A stretch of DNA of 11,386 nucleotides from an uncultured Lachnospiraceae bacterium (GCA_910588405.1 CAJUPT010000085.1:1-11386), one strand, 5' to 3'. Counted from the stretch's first letter, positions 1-7,497 are shown. Translations and numbers: made by a program. The notes: a model not told the origin generated them from the letters alone.

Positions 1-500
1 CCAACGGTATCGTTAATGTATCCGCAAAGGATCTTGGAACCGGAAAAGAGCAGCACATCACCATCACCGCCGGTTCTAATATGTCCGACGCCGAGATCGA
101 TAAAGCCGTAAAAGAAGCGGCTGAGTTCGAGGCTCAGGATAAGAAGCGGAAAGAGGGCATCGACGCCAGAAACGACGCGGATTCCATGGTATTCCAGACC
201 GAGAAGGCGATGGAGGAGCATGGCGACAAAATCGATCCTTCTGCCAGGGATCAGGTTCAGGCCGATATTGACGAGCTGAAAAAAGTGCTTGAGGCTACGG
301 CCAACGGCGAGATTTCCGACGCCCAGGTAGATGAGCTGAAGTCCGGCAAGGAAAAACTGATGAAGGATGCCCAGGCATTGTTCGCGAAGATGTATGAGCA
401 GTCACAGGCTTCAGGCGACGCGGCGGGTCAGGCAGGTTCCGGCCCTGACATGGGCGGCGCTGCGGACGATGTGGTGGATGCCGATTATAAGGAAGTTTAA
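1..500 (+). CDS. dnaK: Chaperone DnaK (Hsp70), C-terminal part only
   Basis: This is the 3' end of dnaK, cut by the window edge; the reading frame enters at base 3 and gives 165 residues before TAA. DnaK is the cytosolic ATP-dependent Hsp70 that holds unfolded polypeptides and works with DnaJ and GrpE. What remains is the end of the substrate-binding beta domain (NGIVNVSAKDLGTGKEQ, followed by ITITAGSNMS) and the charged alpha-helical lid (EIDKAVKEAAEFEAQDKKRK, then DARNDADSMVFQTEKAM). After it comes a Gly/Ala/Met-rich flexible linker and the acidic tail DDVVDADYKEV, which matches the usual DnaK C-terminus. The ATPase domain lies upstream and cannot be assessed. An internal ATG at 81 is not a gene start, since the DnaK sequence continues upstream of it in frame. 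The next gene is dnaJ, the normal partner. Confidence 0.97.
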   Translation, partial: NGIVNVSAKDLGTGKEQHITITAGSNMSDAEIDKAVKEAAEFEAQDKKRKEGIDARNDADSMVFQTEKAMEEHGDKIDPSARDQVQADIDELKKVLEATANGEISDAQVDELKSGKEKLMKDAQALFAKMYEQSQASGDAAGQAGSGPDMGGAADDVVDADYKEV

Positions 501-597
501 AATATGATAAACCCGGTTTCATGGAACCTGCCGTTCGGATTGGATATAAGAAAGACTGTTTATTCGGCGGAAGCGCAGGCGGGTACATGAAGGGGTC

Positions 598-639
598 AGT
601 GCAGGGGTGCGCTGCTGAAATGCAGAGCGCCCTTACACT
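598..639 (+). promoter_or_regulatory. Long stem-loop between dnaK and dnaJ
   Basis: The arms at 598-615 and 622-639 pair over 18 positions with only two mismatches (C-A and G-A) and two G-U pairs, around a six-base TGAAAT loop. No T-tract follows (the next bases are GCGTTAATGCGC), so it is not a canonical rho-independent terminator. Its place just after dnaK suggests an mRNA processing or stabilising element, or a weak attenuator that lets dnaK be made in excess over dnaJ. The structure is seen directly; the role is inferred. Confidence 0.6.
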
Positions 640-682
640 GCGTTAATGCGCAAGTATGAAAGGTCAGGCGAGCGGGACGATA

Positions 683-707
683 CGTTTGCCGAAGTCCGGC
701 GCAAACG
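683..707 (+). promoter_or_regulatory. Second, shorter hairpin in the dnaJ leader
   Basis: CGTTTG (683-688) pairs with CAAACG (702-707), and CCG (689-691) with CGG (697-699). The loop is five bases, with a two-base bulge at 700-701. It lies 50 bases upstream of the dnaJ start, in the long leader between dnaK and dnaJ. It could be part of the same post-transcriptional control as the larger upstream hairpin, or a chance structure. Confidence 0.35.
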
Positions 708-756
708 GCGTGTAAAATATAGATGTCTGTTTATATGGCGAAAGGTTGAACATAGA

Positions 757-1902
757 ATGGCAGAGAGCAAAAGAGATTATTATGAGGTTCTGGGCGTTTC
801 AAAAGACGCGGACGACGCGGCGCTGAAAAAAGCCTACAGGGCTCTGGCAAAAAAGTATCATCCTGATACCAATCAGGGAAACCCGGAAGCCGAGGCTAAG
901 TTTAAGGAGGCATCCGAGGCTTACGGTGTCTTAAGCGACCCCGAAAAAAGAAGACAGTATGACCAGTTCGGCCATGCCGCCTTTGAGGGCGGCGCCGGAG
1001 GCCCGGGAGGTTTTGACTTTACCGGGGATATGGGAGATATTTTCGGCGATTTATTCGGCGATTTGTTCGGCGGCGGCAGGAGGAGGGCTTATAACGGGCC
1101 CATGAAAGGGGCGAACCTGCGCACCTCCGTAAGAATTACCTTTGAGGAGGCCGTATTCGGCACCGAAAAGGAAATCGAGATGAATTTAAAGGATGAGTGT
1201 ACCCAGTGCCACGGCACCGGCGCGAAGCCGGGCACCCAGCCCCAGACCTGTTCCAAGTGCGGCGGCAAGGGGCGTGTGGTCACTACCCAGCAGACCATGT
1301 TCGGCATGGTGCGCAACGAGCAGGTTTGTCCGGAGTGCGGCGGCAAGGGTACGATTGTCAAGGAAAAATGCCCCAACTGCTACGGCACCGGGTATACCCA
1401 GTCCAGAAAAAAGATCCAGGTATCGATTCCCGCCGGTATCGACGACGGGCAGAGCATCCGGATTCGGGGCAAAGGGGAGCTGGGCACCAACGGCGGCGAG
1501 AGAGGCGACCTGCTGGTAGAGATAATCGTTTCCAACCATCCGATCTTCAAGCGCCAGGATGTAAATATTTATTCGACGGCGCCCATTACCTTTGCCACGG
1601 CGGCACTGGGCGGCCCGATCCGTATCAAGACGGTGGACGGCGAGGTAGAATACGAGGTAAAGGCGGGAACCCAGACAGATACCAGAATCCGCCTGAAAGG
1701 AAAGGGCGTGCCTTCTCTGCGGAATAAGTCCGTGCGGGGCGACCAGTACGTTACCTTGGTGGTGCAGGTGCCTGAGCGGATGAACGAGGAGCAGAAGGAA
1801 GCGCTGCGCCGGTTCCAGGAGGCCATGGGCGAAACCGGAAAGCCGGGAGAAGAGAAGGAAAAGAAAAAGAAAAAAGGATTTAAGGATTTGTTTGAAAAAT
1901 GA
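757..1902 (+). CDS. dnaJ: Chaperone DnaJ (Hsp40), full length
   Basis: DnaJ delivers unfolded clients to DnaK in the cytosol and stimulates its ATPase. The product is 381 residues, normal for a type I Hsp40. Domains in order are: J domain (about 6-70, with HPD at 35-37 and the QYDQFGH end); a Gly/Phe-rich linker to about residue 105; a zinc-binding region from Cys148 to about 212 with all four CxxCxGxG repeats (CTQCHGTG, CSKCGGKG, CPECGGKG, CPNCYGTG); and C-terminal beta domains ending in a Lys/Glu-rich tail. The frame is open back to an ATG at 646, but MAESKRDYYEVLG at 757 is the normal DnaJ beginning and the extra residues resemble nothing in the family. The binding site before 757 is weak (AAAGG), so output is probably lower than from dnaK. 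The stop overlaps the prmA start. Confidence 0.97.
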   Translation: MAESKRDYYEVLGVSKDADDAALKKAYRALAKKYHPDTNQGNPEAEAKFKEASEAYGVLSDPEKRRQYDQFGHAAFEGGAGGPGGFDFTGDMGDIFGDLFGDLFGGGRRRAYNGPMKGANLRTSVRITFEEAVFGTEKEIEMNLKDECTQCHGTGAKPGTQPQTCSKCGGKGRVVTTQQTMFGMVRNEQVCPECGGKGTIVKEKCPNCYGTGYTQSRKKIQVSIPAGIDDGQSIRIRGKGELGTNGGERGDLLVEIIVSNHPIFKRQDVNIYSTAPITFATAALGGPIRIKTVDGEVEYEVKAGTQTDTRIRLKGKGVPSLRNKSVRGDQYVTLVVQVPERMNEEQKEALRRFQEAMGETGKPGEEKEKKKKKGFKDLFEK

Positions 1903-2855
1903 AATGGAGAAAATTCACGATTCAGACCACATGTGAAGCGGTAGACCTGGTCAGCAGTATGCTGGATGATCTGGGGATCGAGGGCATCGAGATCGAGGAC
2001 AATGTGCCGCTGACGGAGCAGGAGACGAAGGGGATGTTTATCGACATCCTGCCGGAGCTGCCGCCCGACGACGGTACGGCCAGGGTTTCCTATTATCTGG
2101 AGATGGATGCGGATGCCGAGGGGATTTTGGCGCAGGTGCGGGAAGGCCTTGAGGAGCTGCGCATGTTTGTGGACGTGGGCAGCGGCGAGATCAGCCGGAG
2201 CGAGACGGAAGATCTGGACTGGATGAATAACTGGAAGCAGTTTTTCAAGCCTTTTACCATTGACCATATCCTGATCAAGCCTACCTGGGAGGAAATTCCC
2301 GAAGAACATAAGGATAAGCTGCTGGTGGAAATCGATCCGGGTACGGCTTTCGGCACCGGAAGCCATGAGACGACCCAGCTTTGCATCCGCCAGCTGCAAA
2401 AGTACCTAAAGCCCGGCGACCGGGTGCTGGACGTGGGAACCGGAAGCGGGATTCTTGGAATCACGGCGATTAAGCTGGGGGCCGGCAGCGCTTTCGGTAC
2501 GGATCTGGATGAAAACGCAGTGGAGGCCGCAAAGGAAAATGTGGCGGTGAACCATATCCCCGCAGAGCAGTTTCCCATTATTACGGGGAATATCATTGAT
2601 GATGAAGCCGTGCAGAGGGAAGCAGGGCTTAGCTGCTACGATATCGTGGTGGCAAATATTCTGGCGCCGGTGATTATCCTGCTGTCCGGGGAAGTGGCCA
2701 GACATATGAAAAAAGGCGCCGTGATGATTACCTCCGGGATTATTAATACGAAGGAAGCGGAAGTGAAGAAGGCGTTTGAGGAGAATCCGGATTTTGAGAT
2801 AGTGGAAATCGCGCGTCAGAACGACTGGGTGTCGGTGACGGTGCGCAGGGTGTGA
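1899..2855 (+). CDS. prmA: Ribosomal protein L11 methyltransferase PrmA
   Basis: PrmA is the S-adenosylmethionine-dependent enzyme that trimethylates lysines and the N-terminus of ribosomal protein L11 in the cytosol. The 318-residue length is typical. The N-terminal third is the substrate-recognition domain (TEDLDWMNNWKQFFKPF near 103-119). The Rossmann methyltransferase domain follows, with PGTAFGTGSHETT (147-159), the SAM-binding loop VLDVGTGSG (176-184), the acidic strand end GTDLDENAVEAA (200-211) and the NILAP motif (253-257), the PrmA form of the catalytic-loop motif. The start ATG overlaps the dnaJ stop as ATGA, implying translational coupling. The dnaK-dnaJ-prmA order is common in clostridia. 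A terminator follows within about 35 bases, so this is the last gene of the operon. Confidence 0.96.
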   Translation: MKWRKFTIQTTCEAVDLVSSMLDDLGIEGIEIEDNVPLTEQETKGMFIDILPELPPDDGTARVSYYLEMDADAEGILAQVREGLEELRMFVDVGSGEISRSETEDLDWMNNWKQFFKPFTIDHILIKPTWEEIPEEHKDKLLVEIDPGTAFGTGSHETTQLCIRQLQKYLKPGDRVLDVGTGSGILGITAIKLGAGSAFGTDLDENAVEAAKENVAVNHIPAEQFPIITGNIIDDEAVQREAGLSCYDIVVANILAPVIILLSGEVARHMKKGAVMITSGIINTKEAEVKKAFEENPDFEIVEIARQNDWVSVTVRRV

Positions 2856-2888
2856 GAAATATGTGATTTTTGCCGCTGTTTTATAATA

Positions 2889-2930
2889 GGGGAGGCACGA
2901 CTGTGTAAAGCGTGTCTCCTTATTTGTTTT
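2889..2930 (+). terminator. Rho-independent terminator after prmA
   Basis: GGAGGCACG (2891-2899) pairs with CGTGTCTCC (2911-2919), a nine-pair stem with one G-U. An 11-base loop separates the arms, and the T-rich run TTATTTGTTTT (2920-2930) follows directly. It closes the dnaK-dnaJ-prmA transcription unit and insulates the unrelated gene downstream. Confidence 0.88.
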
Positions 2931-2960
2931 GTCGACTTATATCGCGCATACGTTAAAATT

Positions 2961-4073
2961 TTGGAGGTGATTAAAATAATCGGGGCAGACGTTATTTCTC
3001 GGAGGCTTCATCACTTTCTTCCAGGCTGCCGCATTTTGCAGCTTACGAAGGAAGCCGCCGGAAATATCAACAATACATACAAAGTTTGTACGGCGGACGG
3101 CATCTATATGCTCCAGGAGATCAGCCGGACGGTGTTTGGGGAAAATGTGCCGGGGCTTGAAAGTAATTACAGGGAGTTTTTAAAAGCATATGATCAGTAT
3201 GAACAGTGCGGCCGGCAGCCCGCTTTTGTAGTTCCCCGGTGGCTGCCGGACGGGGAGGGGAAGCTGATTTATACGGATGAGCAGCAAAGGCATTGGCGGG
3301 TTTACCGGTATTTGCCGGGGGAGCCGCTTTCGGGCGTGGAAGTTCCGAATAAAACGGAATTGTTTGCAAAGGCAGTTGTCTTCATGCATTTTCTGCTTTC
3401 ACAGGTATCTGCGGATATGCAGGAGGTGATTGCCCATTATCATGAGATTCGCTATTATGCGGATGCTTTTGCGGCAGTAAAGGCGGTCAATGGGCGGGAT
3501 CAGGAATGCGAACGGATGATAGCCGACGAGCTTCCTTTTATTCTGAGGCATTGCGTGTTTGAGAAAAACGCGGTGATTCACGGGGATACGAAAATCGGGA
3601 ATATTTTGTATGATGGGAAAACCGGGCAGATATCTTTTATTGATTTGGATACGTTTTGCTATTCCTCAAAATTGATTGATATTGGCGACAGTGTCCGTTC
3701 CCTCGCCTATAGAAAGAGAGACGCCGTCGGGTGCCTGCTGCAGGCCGCAGAGCATGGTGCCTGTTCGCCGCTCTTATACGGAAAAGAGGGCTGCGGGAGC
3801 GGCAGTTGTTTTGACTGGTCTTTATGCCGGGATTATTTGAATGCTTATGTAGCTTCGCCCTTATGCCGGCTGAATCAGGAAGAAATTTTCCGGCTGCCTT
3901 ACGCAGCCATGCGGATTCCCTTTGAGCTGGGATTGCGTTATTATACGGATTATCTGATGGGAAATCTTTATTTTCCCACAGCAGATCCCAAGCGGAATCT
4001 GGTCAGGGCAAAGGAGCAGTTCCGGCTGTACCGTGAGATTTGCCAGGGGGATTTGGGCAGCTTGAAGCAGTAG
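2961..4073 (+). CDS. APH/choline-kinase-fold phosphotransferase, NahK-like sugar kinase
   Basis: This is a protein-kinase-like small-molecule kinase of about 370 residues. The catalytic loop reads VIHGDTKIGN (Asp209 catalytic, Asn214 metal ligand), and the metal-binding motif IDLDTF follows at Asp228/Asp230. The HxDTKxxN plus IDLDT combination matches N-acetylhexosamine 1-kinase (NahK) and its relatives better than the aminoglycoside 3'-phosphotransferases. The N-lobe carries the loop GNINNTYKV and the strand GIYMLQEI, which should hold the ATP-binding lysine's equivalent. A sugar or amino-sugar substrate is therefore inferred; the substrate is not certain. The start is unclear: the frame opens at TTG 2961, but a strong GGAGGTGA (2963-2970) overlaps it and would place initiation at about 2976, where only ATA/ATC are in frame. 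It follows a terminator and shares no operon with prmA. No sugar-processing partner gene is adjacent. Confidence 0.8.
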   Translation: MEVIKIIGADVISRRLHHFLPGCRILQLTKEAAGNINNTYKVCTADGIYMLQEISRTVFGENVPGLESNYREFLKAYDQYEQCGRQPAFVVPRWLPDGEGKLIYTDEQQRHWRVYRYLPGEPLSGVEVPNKTELFAKAVVFMHFLLSQVSADMQEVIAHYHEIRYYADAFAAVKAVNGRDQECERMIADELPFILRHCVFEKNAVIHGDTKIGNILYDGKTGQISFIDLDTFCYSSKLIDIGDSVRSLAYRKRDAVGCLLQAAEHGACSPLLYGKEGCGSGSCFDWSLCRDYLNAYVASPLCRLNQEEIFRLPYAAMRIPFELGLRYYTDYLMGNLYFPTADPKRNLVRAKEQFRLYREICQGDLGSLKQ

Positions 4074-4163
4074 TTTGACGGTAAATGTTTGATTGCAAAA
4101 ATAGATTTTAATGCAGAAAGAAATTTTATAGAATTGGGAATATTGGTTGGTGCCGGTTTTAGG

Positions 4164-4193
4164 TTGAGAGTGTGTCATGGTTTGTGATATACT
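4164..4193 (+). promoter_or_regulatory. Promoter of the AAA-ATPase-like gene
   Basis: The -35 box is TTGAGA (4164-4169). The -10 box is TATACT (4188-4193), with an extended TGA just before it and an 18-base spacer, a good sigma-A-type match. Transcription would begin near 4200. This lies downstream of the longest possible open frame start at 4172 and supports the later ATG at 4253. Confidence 0.65.
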
Positions 4194-4252
4194 GTATATA
4201 TTGCAGATGCGTTATGCCTGTTTCCATGATGGGGGAAGGAGGGACTGCCTAT

Positions 4253-5959
4253 ATGGACGGAAGAAAAAAAATGCTTCCGATCGGGGTTGAATTTTTTGGG
4301 GATTTTAAATGGAATGATTATTACTATGTGGATAAAACGGCTTTTATCGCTGAATTCCTGAGAACGAAGGGGGTTGTGAATCTTTTTACAAGACCCAGGC
4401 GTTTTGGGAAAAGCCTGAATATAAATATGTTTAAATCTTTTTTTGAGGTTGGAGCGGACGCCTCCCTGTTTGACGGGCTGGATATTTCCAGGGAGACAGA
4501 GATTTGTGAGCGGTATATGGGGAAATATCCGGTTATTTCGCTCAGCTTAAAGGATGTGGAAGGCGGGGAGTTTGAAACGGCGTATGACTGTCTGGGAATG
4601 ATGATCAGTGCGGAAGCGTCGCGTTTTGATTTTTTGGAGGAAAGCGACAGGCTGTCAAAGGCAGATAAGATAAAGCTTCAGCAGCTTATTATGGGAGACT
4701 TTGAAAAACCGGCTTTTCTTTACGGGAGCCTGAAATTATTAAGCGGGCTGCTTGGCAGGCATTATGGCCGCCGGGTTGTAATCCTGATCGATGAGTACGA
4801 CGTGCCGCTGGATAAGGCTTATCAGAATGGATATTATGAACAGATGATTCGACTGATTCGTTCTTTCCTCAGCCAGGCACTGAAAACAAACGAAAACTTG
4901 GAGTTTGCGGTGCTTACCGGTTGTCTGCGGATTGCGAGGGAGAGCATTTTCACGGGGCTGAATAACTTTAAGGTACATTCGATATCCGATGAGCAGTGTG
5001 CGGAGTATTTTGGCTTTACTGACAGTGAAGTGAAGGAAATGCTCAGGTACTACGGCGTGGAAGACCGATTTCCGGATATGAAGGAATGGTATGACGGCTA
5101 TCACTTTGGGGATGTAGATGTTTACTGCCCGTGGGATGTGATTAATCAGTGCGATCTATTACGTGTGTCAAAGGATGCTGAGATGAGGCCGCATTGGGAG
5201 AACAGCAGCAGCAACGCAATTGTGAAAGATATCCTGGAAGATGCCACGGATGTCACGAAAGCGGAGATAGAGGCATTGATTTCCGGTGAGGCGGTGGAGA
5301 AGGAGATCATCCCGGAGCTGACCTACACTGACCTTGACAACGAGGATGCAGGTGTCCGCCAGACATATCTGTGGAGTGTCCTCTATTCCACAGGGTATCT
5401 GACCGATGCGAAAAAGCCGGAAGGAAGGATTCACAGGCTGGTGATTCCGAATAAGGAAATTCGTAAAATTTATGAGGACAGGATTCGTTCCTGGTTTCGT
5501 GTAAAGGTAACAAGCGATACAAAAAGGTGGGAGCGTTTCTGCGCGGCGGTCAAAAGCGGCGATGCAGAAACCGTGCAGGAGCTGTTCAATGCATTCCTGT
5601 CAGAGTCCATCAGTATCCGGGACACGGCGGTAAGAAAAGACAAAAAGGAAAACTTTTTCCACGGCCTTTTTCTTGGCCTTCTGCGGGCGGAAGGAAGCTG
5701 GCTCGTAAAATCCAACGCCGAGTCCGGCACTGGCTACTCTGACATTCTGCTCATCGTTCCGAGGGAGAGAACCGGCTGTGTCATCGAGGTGAAATATGCG
5801 GAGAACGGCGCTTTTGACACCGCAATTCGTGAAGCGATGGAGCAGATCGAAACCCATGAATACACTGCTTTTTTAAGGCAGGAGGGCATGGAGGTGATCC
5901 ACAAGTACGGACTGGCCTGCTATCGGAAAACCTGTCGGGTGGCGTATGAAAAAGAATAG
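4253..5959 (+). CDS. AAA-ATPase-like protein with C-terminal PD-(D/E)XK nuclease domain (DUF1703 type)
   Basis: The product of 568 residues joins an N-terminal AAA-ATPase-like domain to a C-terminal PD-(D/E)XK nuclease-like domain, a family found in many copies in gut Firmicutes and Bacteroidetes. Visible motifs are the family start LPIGVEFF...YYYVDKT (residues 8-29), the P-loop TRPRRFGKSLN with Gly52-Lys53-Ser54, and Walker B ILIDEYD (177-183). At the C-terminus are FHGLFLGLL and the nuclease core SDILL (Asp497) with IEVK (Glu512-x-Lys514). Both ATPase and nuclease core residues appear intact. The frame extends upstream to 4172, but ATG 4253 has AAGGAGG ten bases before it, matches the family start and lies after the promoter. 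The biological role of the family is not established; DNA-directed or mobile-element functions have been suggested by the fold. It appears to be a stand-alone unit, though the next gene begins nine bases after its stop. Confidence 0.88.
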   Translation: MDGRKKMLPIGVEFFGDFKWNDYYYVDKTAFIAEFLRTKGVVNLFTRPRRFGKSLNINMFKSFFEVGADASLFDGLDISRETEICERYMGKYPVISLSLKDVEGGEFETAYDCLGMMISAEASRFDFLEESDRLSKADKIKLQQLIMGDFEKPAFLYGSLKLLSGLLGRHYGRRVVILIDEYDVPLDKAYQNGYYEQMIRLIRSFLSQALKTNENLEFAVLTGCLRIARESIFTGLNNFKVHSISDEQCAEYFGFTDSEVKEMLRYYGVEDRFPDMKEWYDGYHFGDVDVYCPWDVINQCDLLRVSKDAEMRPHWENSSSNAIVKDILEDATDVTKAEIEALISGEAVEKEIIPELTYTDLDNEDAGVRQTYLWSVLYSTGYLTDAKKPEGRIHRLVIPNKEIRKIYEDRIRSWFRVKVTSDTKRWERFCAAVKSGDAETVQELFNAFLSESISIRDTAVRKDKKENFFHGLFLGLLRAEGSWLVKSNAESGTGYSDILLIVPRERTGCVIEVKYAENGAFDTAIREAMEQIETHEYTAFLRQEGMEVIHKYGLACYRKTCRVAYEKE

Positions 5960-5967
5960 GGAGGCAT

Positions 5968-6369
5968 GTGAAAAAGAATAACATGAAAAATCATTTTAAC
6001 TCGTGGTTAGCAGTTTCGGCAGTGGTTATGCTGGCATTTCCGTGGACGGCGGTAACGTTTGTGAAAGGCGACGGTGGAATGGCAGTTTGTTTTCTCTTGT
6101 TTTTCGCGGTCAATCCGGTATATTCCGTGATGGCCGGATGGTTCGCCGGAAAAGAGATCAGGAGTCTATGGAGCATTCCCATGATTTCCGCCGGTTTGTT
6201 TTTGGCCGGCACATGGATATTCTTTGATATGGGGGAAACGGCGTTTATTTTGTATGCGGCGGCGTATCTTGTATTGGGGACGGCAGGCATGCTGTGTTCA
6301 ATACTTGCAGGGAGGAAAAACTCCCGGTTGTGTATAGAGGAAGAAGGAGGAATAAAAAATGAGCGGTAA
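5968..6369 (+). CDS. Hypothetical four-helix membrane protein
   Basis: I do not recognise the family. The 133-residue product is mostly hydrophobic, with four likely membrane helices at about 12-32, 37-61, 68-86 and 92-115. Short loops join them, and the tail is charged (RKNSRLCIEEEGGIKNER). An inner-membrane location is inferred. The start is uncertain. GTG 5968 lies only three bases after GGGAGG (5959-5964), which is tight. An in-frame ATG at 5983 is 18 bases away, which is too far for that site. The 3' end overlaps the next gene by 11 bases, so the two are probably translated together. A 12-base direct repeat links its start to the end of the preceding gene. Confidence 0.6.
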   Translation: MKKNNMKNHFNSWLAVSAVVMLAFPWTAVTFVKGDGGMAVCFLLFFAVNPVYSVMAGWFAGKEIRSLWSIPMISAGLFLAGTWIFFDMGETAFILYAAAYLVLGTAGMLCSILAGRKNSRLCIEEEGGIKNER

Positions 6370-6823
6370 AAGGGAAGACGCAAAATTTCATGAAAACGGC
6401 TGTGAGGAGTGTCACGACCACAGCCATGGGCATCATGTCCACAGCCACCGGCACGGCGGCAGCCAGGTAATTATGGGCAGTTCAGAGGGACATATTCTGG
6501 GCACAATGACTGCCTATACCCCCGCGTCCCTGCCTGTGGCGGCGATGAATATGGAGCTGTCCATGAAAGATGTGTCTGTCTTTATCAAGGAAAACGGCGG
6601 CGTGCCTTTGCAGATTAAAGCCAGTTTAAAGGATACGTCCTCTACGATGATTTTAAATCTGGTGGGAAAAGACATTTTCCGTTCACAGATGGAGGAGACG
6701 ACAGAGACAGATCCCACAAAGGTGAAATGCAAGCTGCTGGCGGTGGCGGACGGGATAGAGGCCGATGTGCTGAAAAAGGCGCTGGAGGAATATAAAGGGT
6801 ATTTTGTGGACAACTCATTTTAG
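6359..6823 (+). CDS. Hypothetical protein with N-terminal Cys/His-rich metal-binding segment
   Basis: The 154-residue soluble protein belongs to no family I recognise. Residues 15-33 form a dense metal-ligand stretch: Cys15 and Cys18 in a CxxC pair, followed by eight histidines between 19 and 32 in H-x-H spacing. Such segments bind Zn, Ni, Co or Cu in metallochaperones, transporters and storage proteins. The rest (about 35-154) looks like a small alpha/beta domain with no cysteine except Cys123, and has no membrane helix or signal peptide. The start is well supported by AAGGAGG (6344-6350) eight bases before ATG 6359. It overlaps the membrane protein gene upstream by 11 bases, and the YbaK gene follows 34 bases later, so the three form a likely operon. 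A metal-handling or metal-sensing role is inferred from composition only. Confidence 0.75.
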   Translation: MSGKREDAKFHENGCEECHDHSHGHHVHSHRHGGSQVIMGSSEGHILGTMTAYTPASLPVAAMNMELSMKDVSVFIKENGGVPLQIKASLKDTSSTMILNLVGKDIFRSQMEETTETDPTKVKCKLLAVADGIEADVLKKALEEYKGYFVDNSF

Positions 6824-6857
6824 GCGATAAATGATAAATCGGGAGCATATTTGCAAA

Positions 6858-7331
6858 ATGAAAAACAATGACAAAACAAATGTAATGCGCGTACTGGACG
6901 GAAAGAAAATTCCTTATGTAAGCCATGCCTATGAGCCGGACGCCACGATGAGCGGACAGGAGATCGCGGCGCTTTTACATGAGGATGCGGACAAAGTATT
7001 TAAAACCCTGGTCACCCAGGGAAAATCCGGGCAGTATTATGTCTTTGTGATTCCGGTGAAGGAAGAACTGGATCTGAAAAAGGCGGCGAAGGCGGCAGGT
7101 GAGAAGGCAGTGGGCATGATTAAACAGAAGGAACTGCTGCCGCTGACCGGGTATGTCCACGGCGGCTGTTCGCCTGTCGGGATGAAGAAGCGGTTTCCCA
7201 CATTTATCCACGAGTCTGCCAGGCAGTATGAAAAGATGTTTGTCAGCGCCGGAAAGGTGGGCTTTCAGATTGAACTGTCACCGGAGGATCTGGCCGGGGT
7301 TGTGGGCTGCGGGTTTGCGGATGTTGTGTAG
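6858..7331 (+). CDS. ybaK: Cys-tRNA(Pro)/Cys-tRNA(Cys) deacylase, YbaK/EbsC family
   Basis: This cytosolic editing enzyme hydrolyses cysteine mischarged on tRNA(Pro) by prolyl-tRNA synthetase. The 157-residue product shows the family signatures: KTNVMRVLD at the N-terminus, VFKTLVTQG with the conserved lysine (Lys49), YYVFVIPVKEELDLKKAAKA, and GGCSPVGMKK (102-111). The ending is AGKVGFQIELSPEDL...FADVV. Key residues appear present. The frame is also open from ATG 6831, but that adds nine residues outside the family pattern and has a poor ribosome binding site. ATG 6858, preceded by GGGAG at 6841-6845, gives the expected N-terminus. It lies downstream of the Cys/His-rich gene and is probably co-transcribed with it. 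No functional link between the two is evident. Confidence 0.93.
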   Translation: MKNNDKTNVMRVLDGKKIPYVSHAYEPDATMSGQEIAALLHEDADKVFKTLVTQGKSGQYYVFVIPVKEELDLKKAAKAAGEKAVGMIKQKELLPLTGYVHGGCSPVGMKKRFPTFIHESARQYEKMFVSAGKVGFQIELSPEDLAGVVGCGFADVV

Positions 7332-7497
7332 AGATGGATATACCGGACGGTAGACTGGTGGCTGAGTATTAAAGACTTGTTATTTTTGTGCGGTTATTGT
7401 AGGTAATATCATATAGATGTGGAGAAATTGTGTGCCTGATGGATATGTGCGGCATGTATATTTGACGGCTGTTATAAAATGGCTGTGGAGGTGAGAA

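Noticed and set aside
501..756. CIRCE operator or heat-shock promoter before dnaJ
   Set aside because: No TTAGCACTC-N9-GAGTGCTAA-like repeat and no well-spaced -35/-10 pair could be found.
1569..2399. A 276-codon open frame on the - strand opposite dnaJ and prmA
   Set aside because: It runs across two well-recognised genes and its translation has no recognisable domain; a shadow of codon bias.
2961..4073. Calling the kinase an aminoglycoside-resistance enzyme
   Set aside because: The fold is shared, but HGDTKIGN plus IDLDT resembles N-acetylhexosamine kinases; nothing points to drug modification.
4172..4252. Upstream start for the AAA-like gene
   Set aside because: The start would lie within the promoter, lacks a binding site, and the added residues are outside the family pattern.
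7332..7497. Promoter in the gap before the TfoX-domain gene
   Set aside because: TTGACG at about 7461 is too close to TATAAA to form a working pair, and other candidates were no better than chance.
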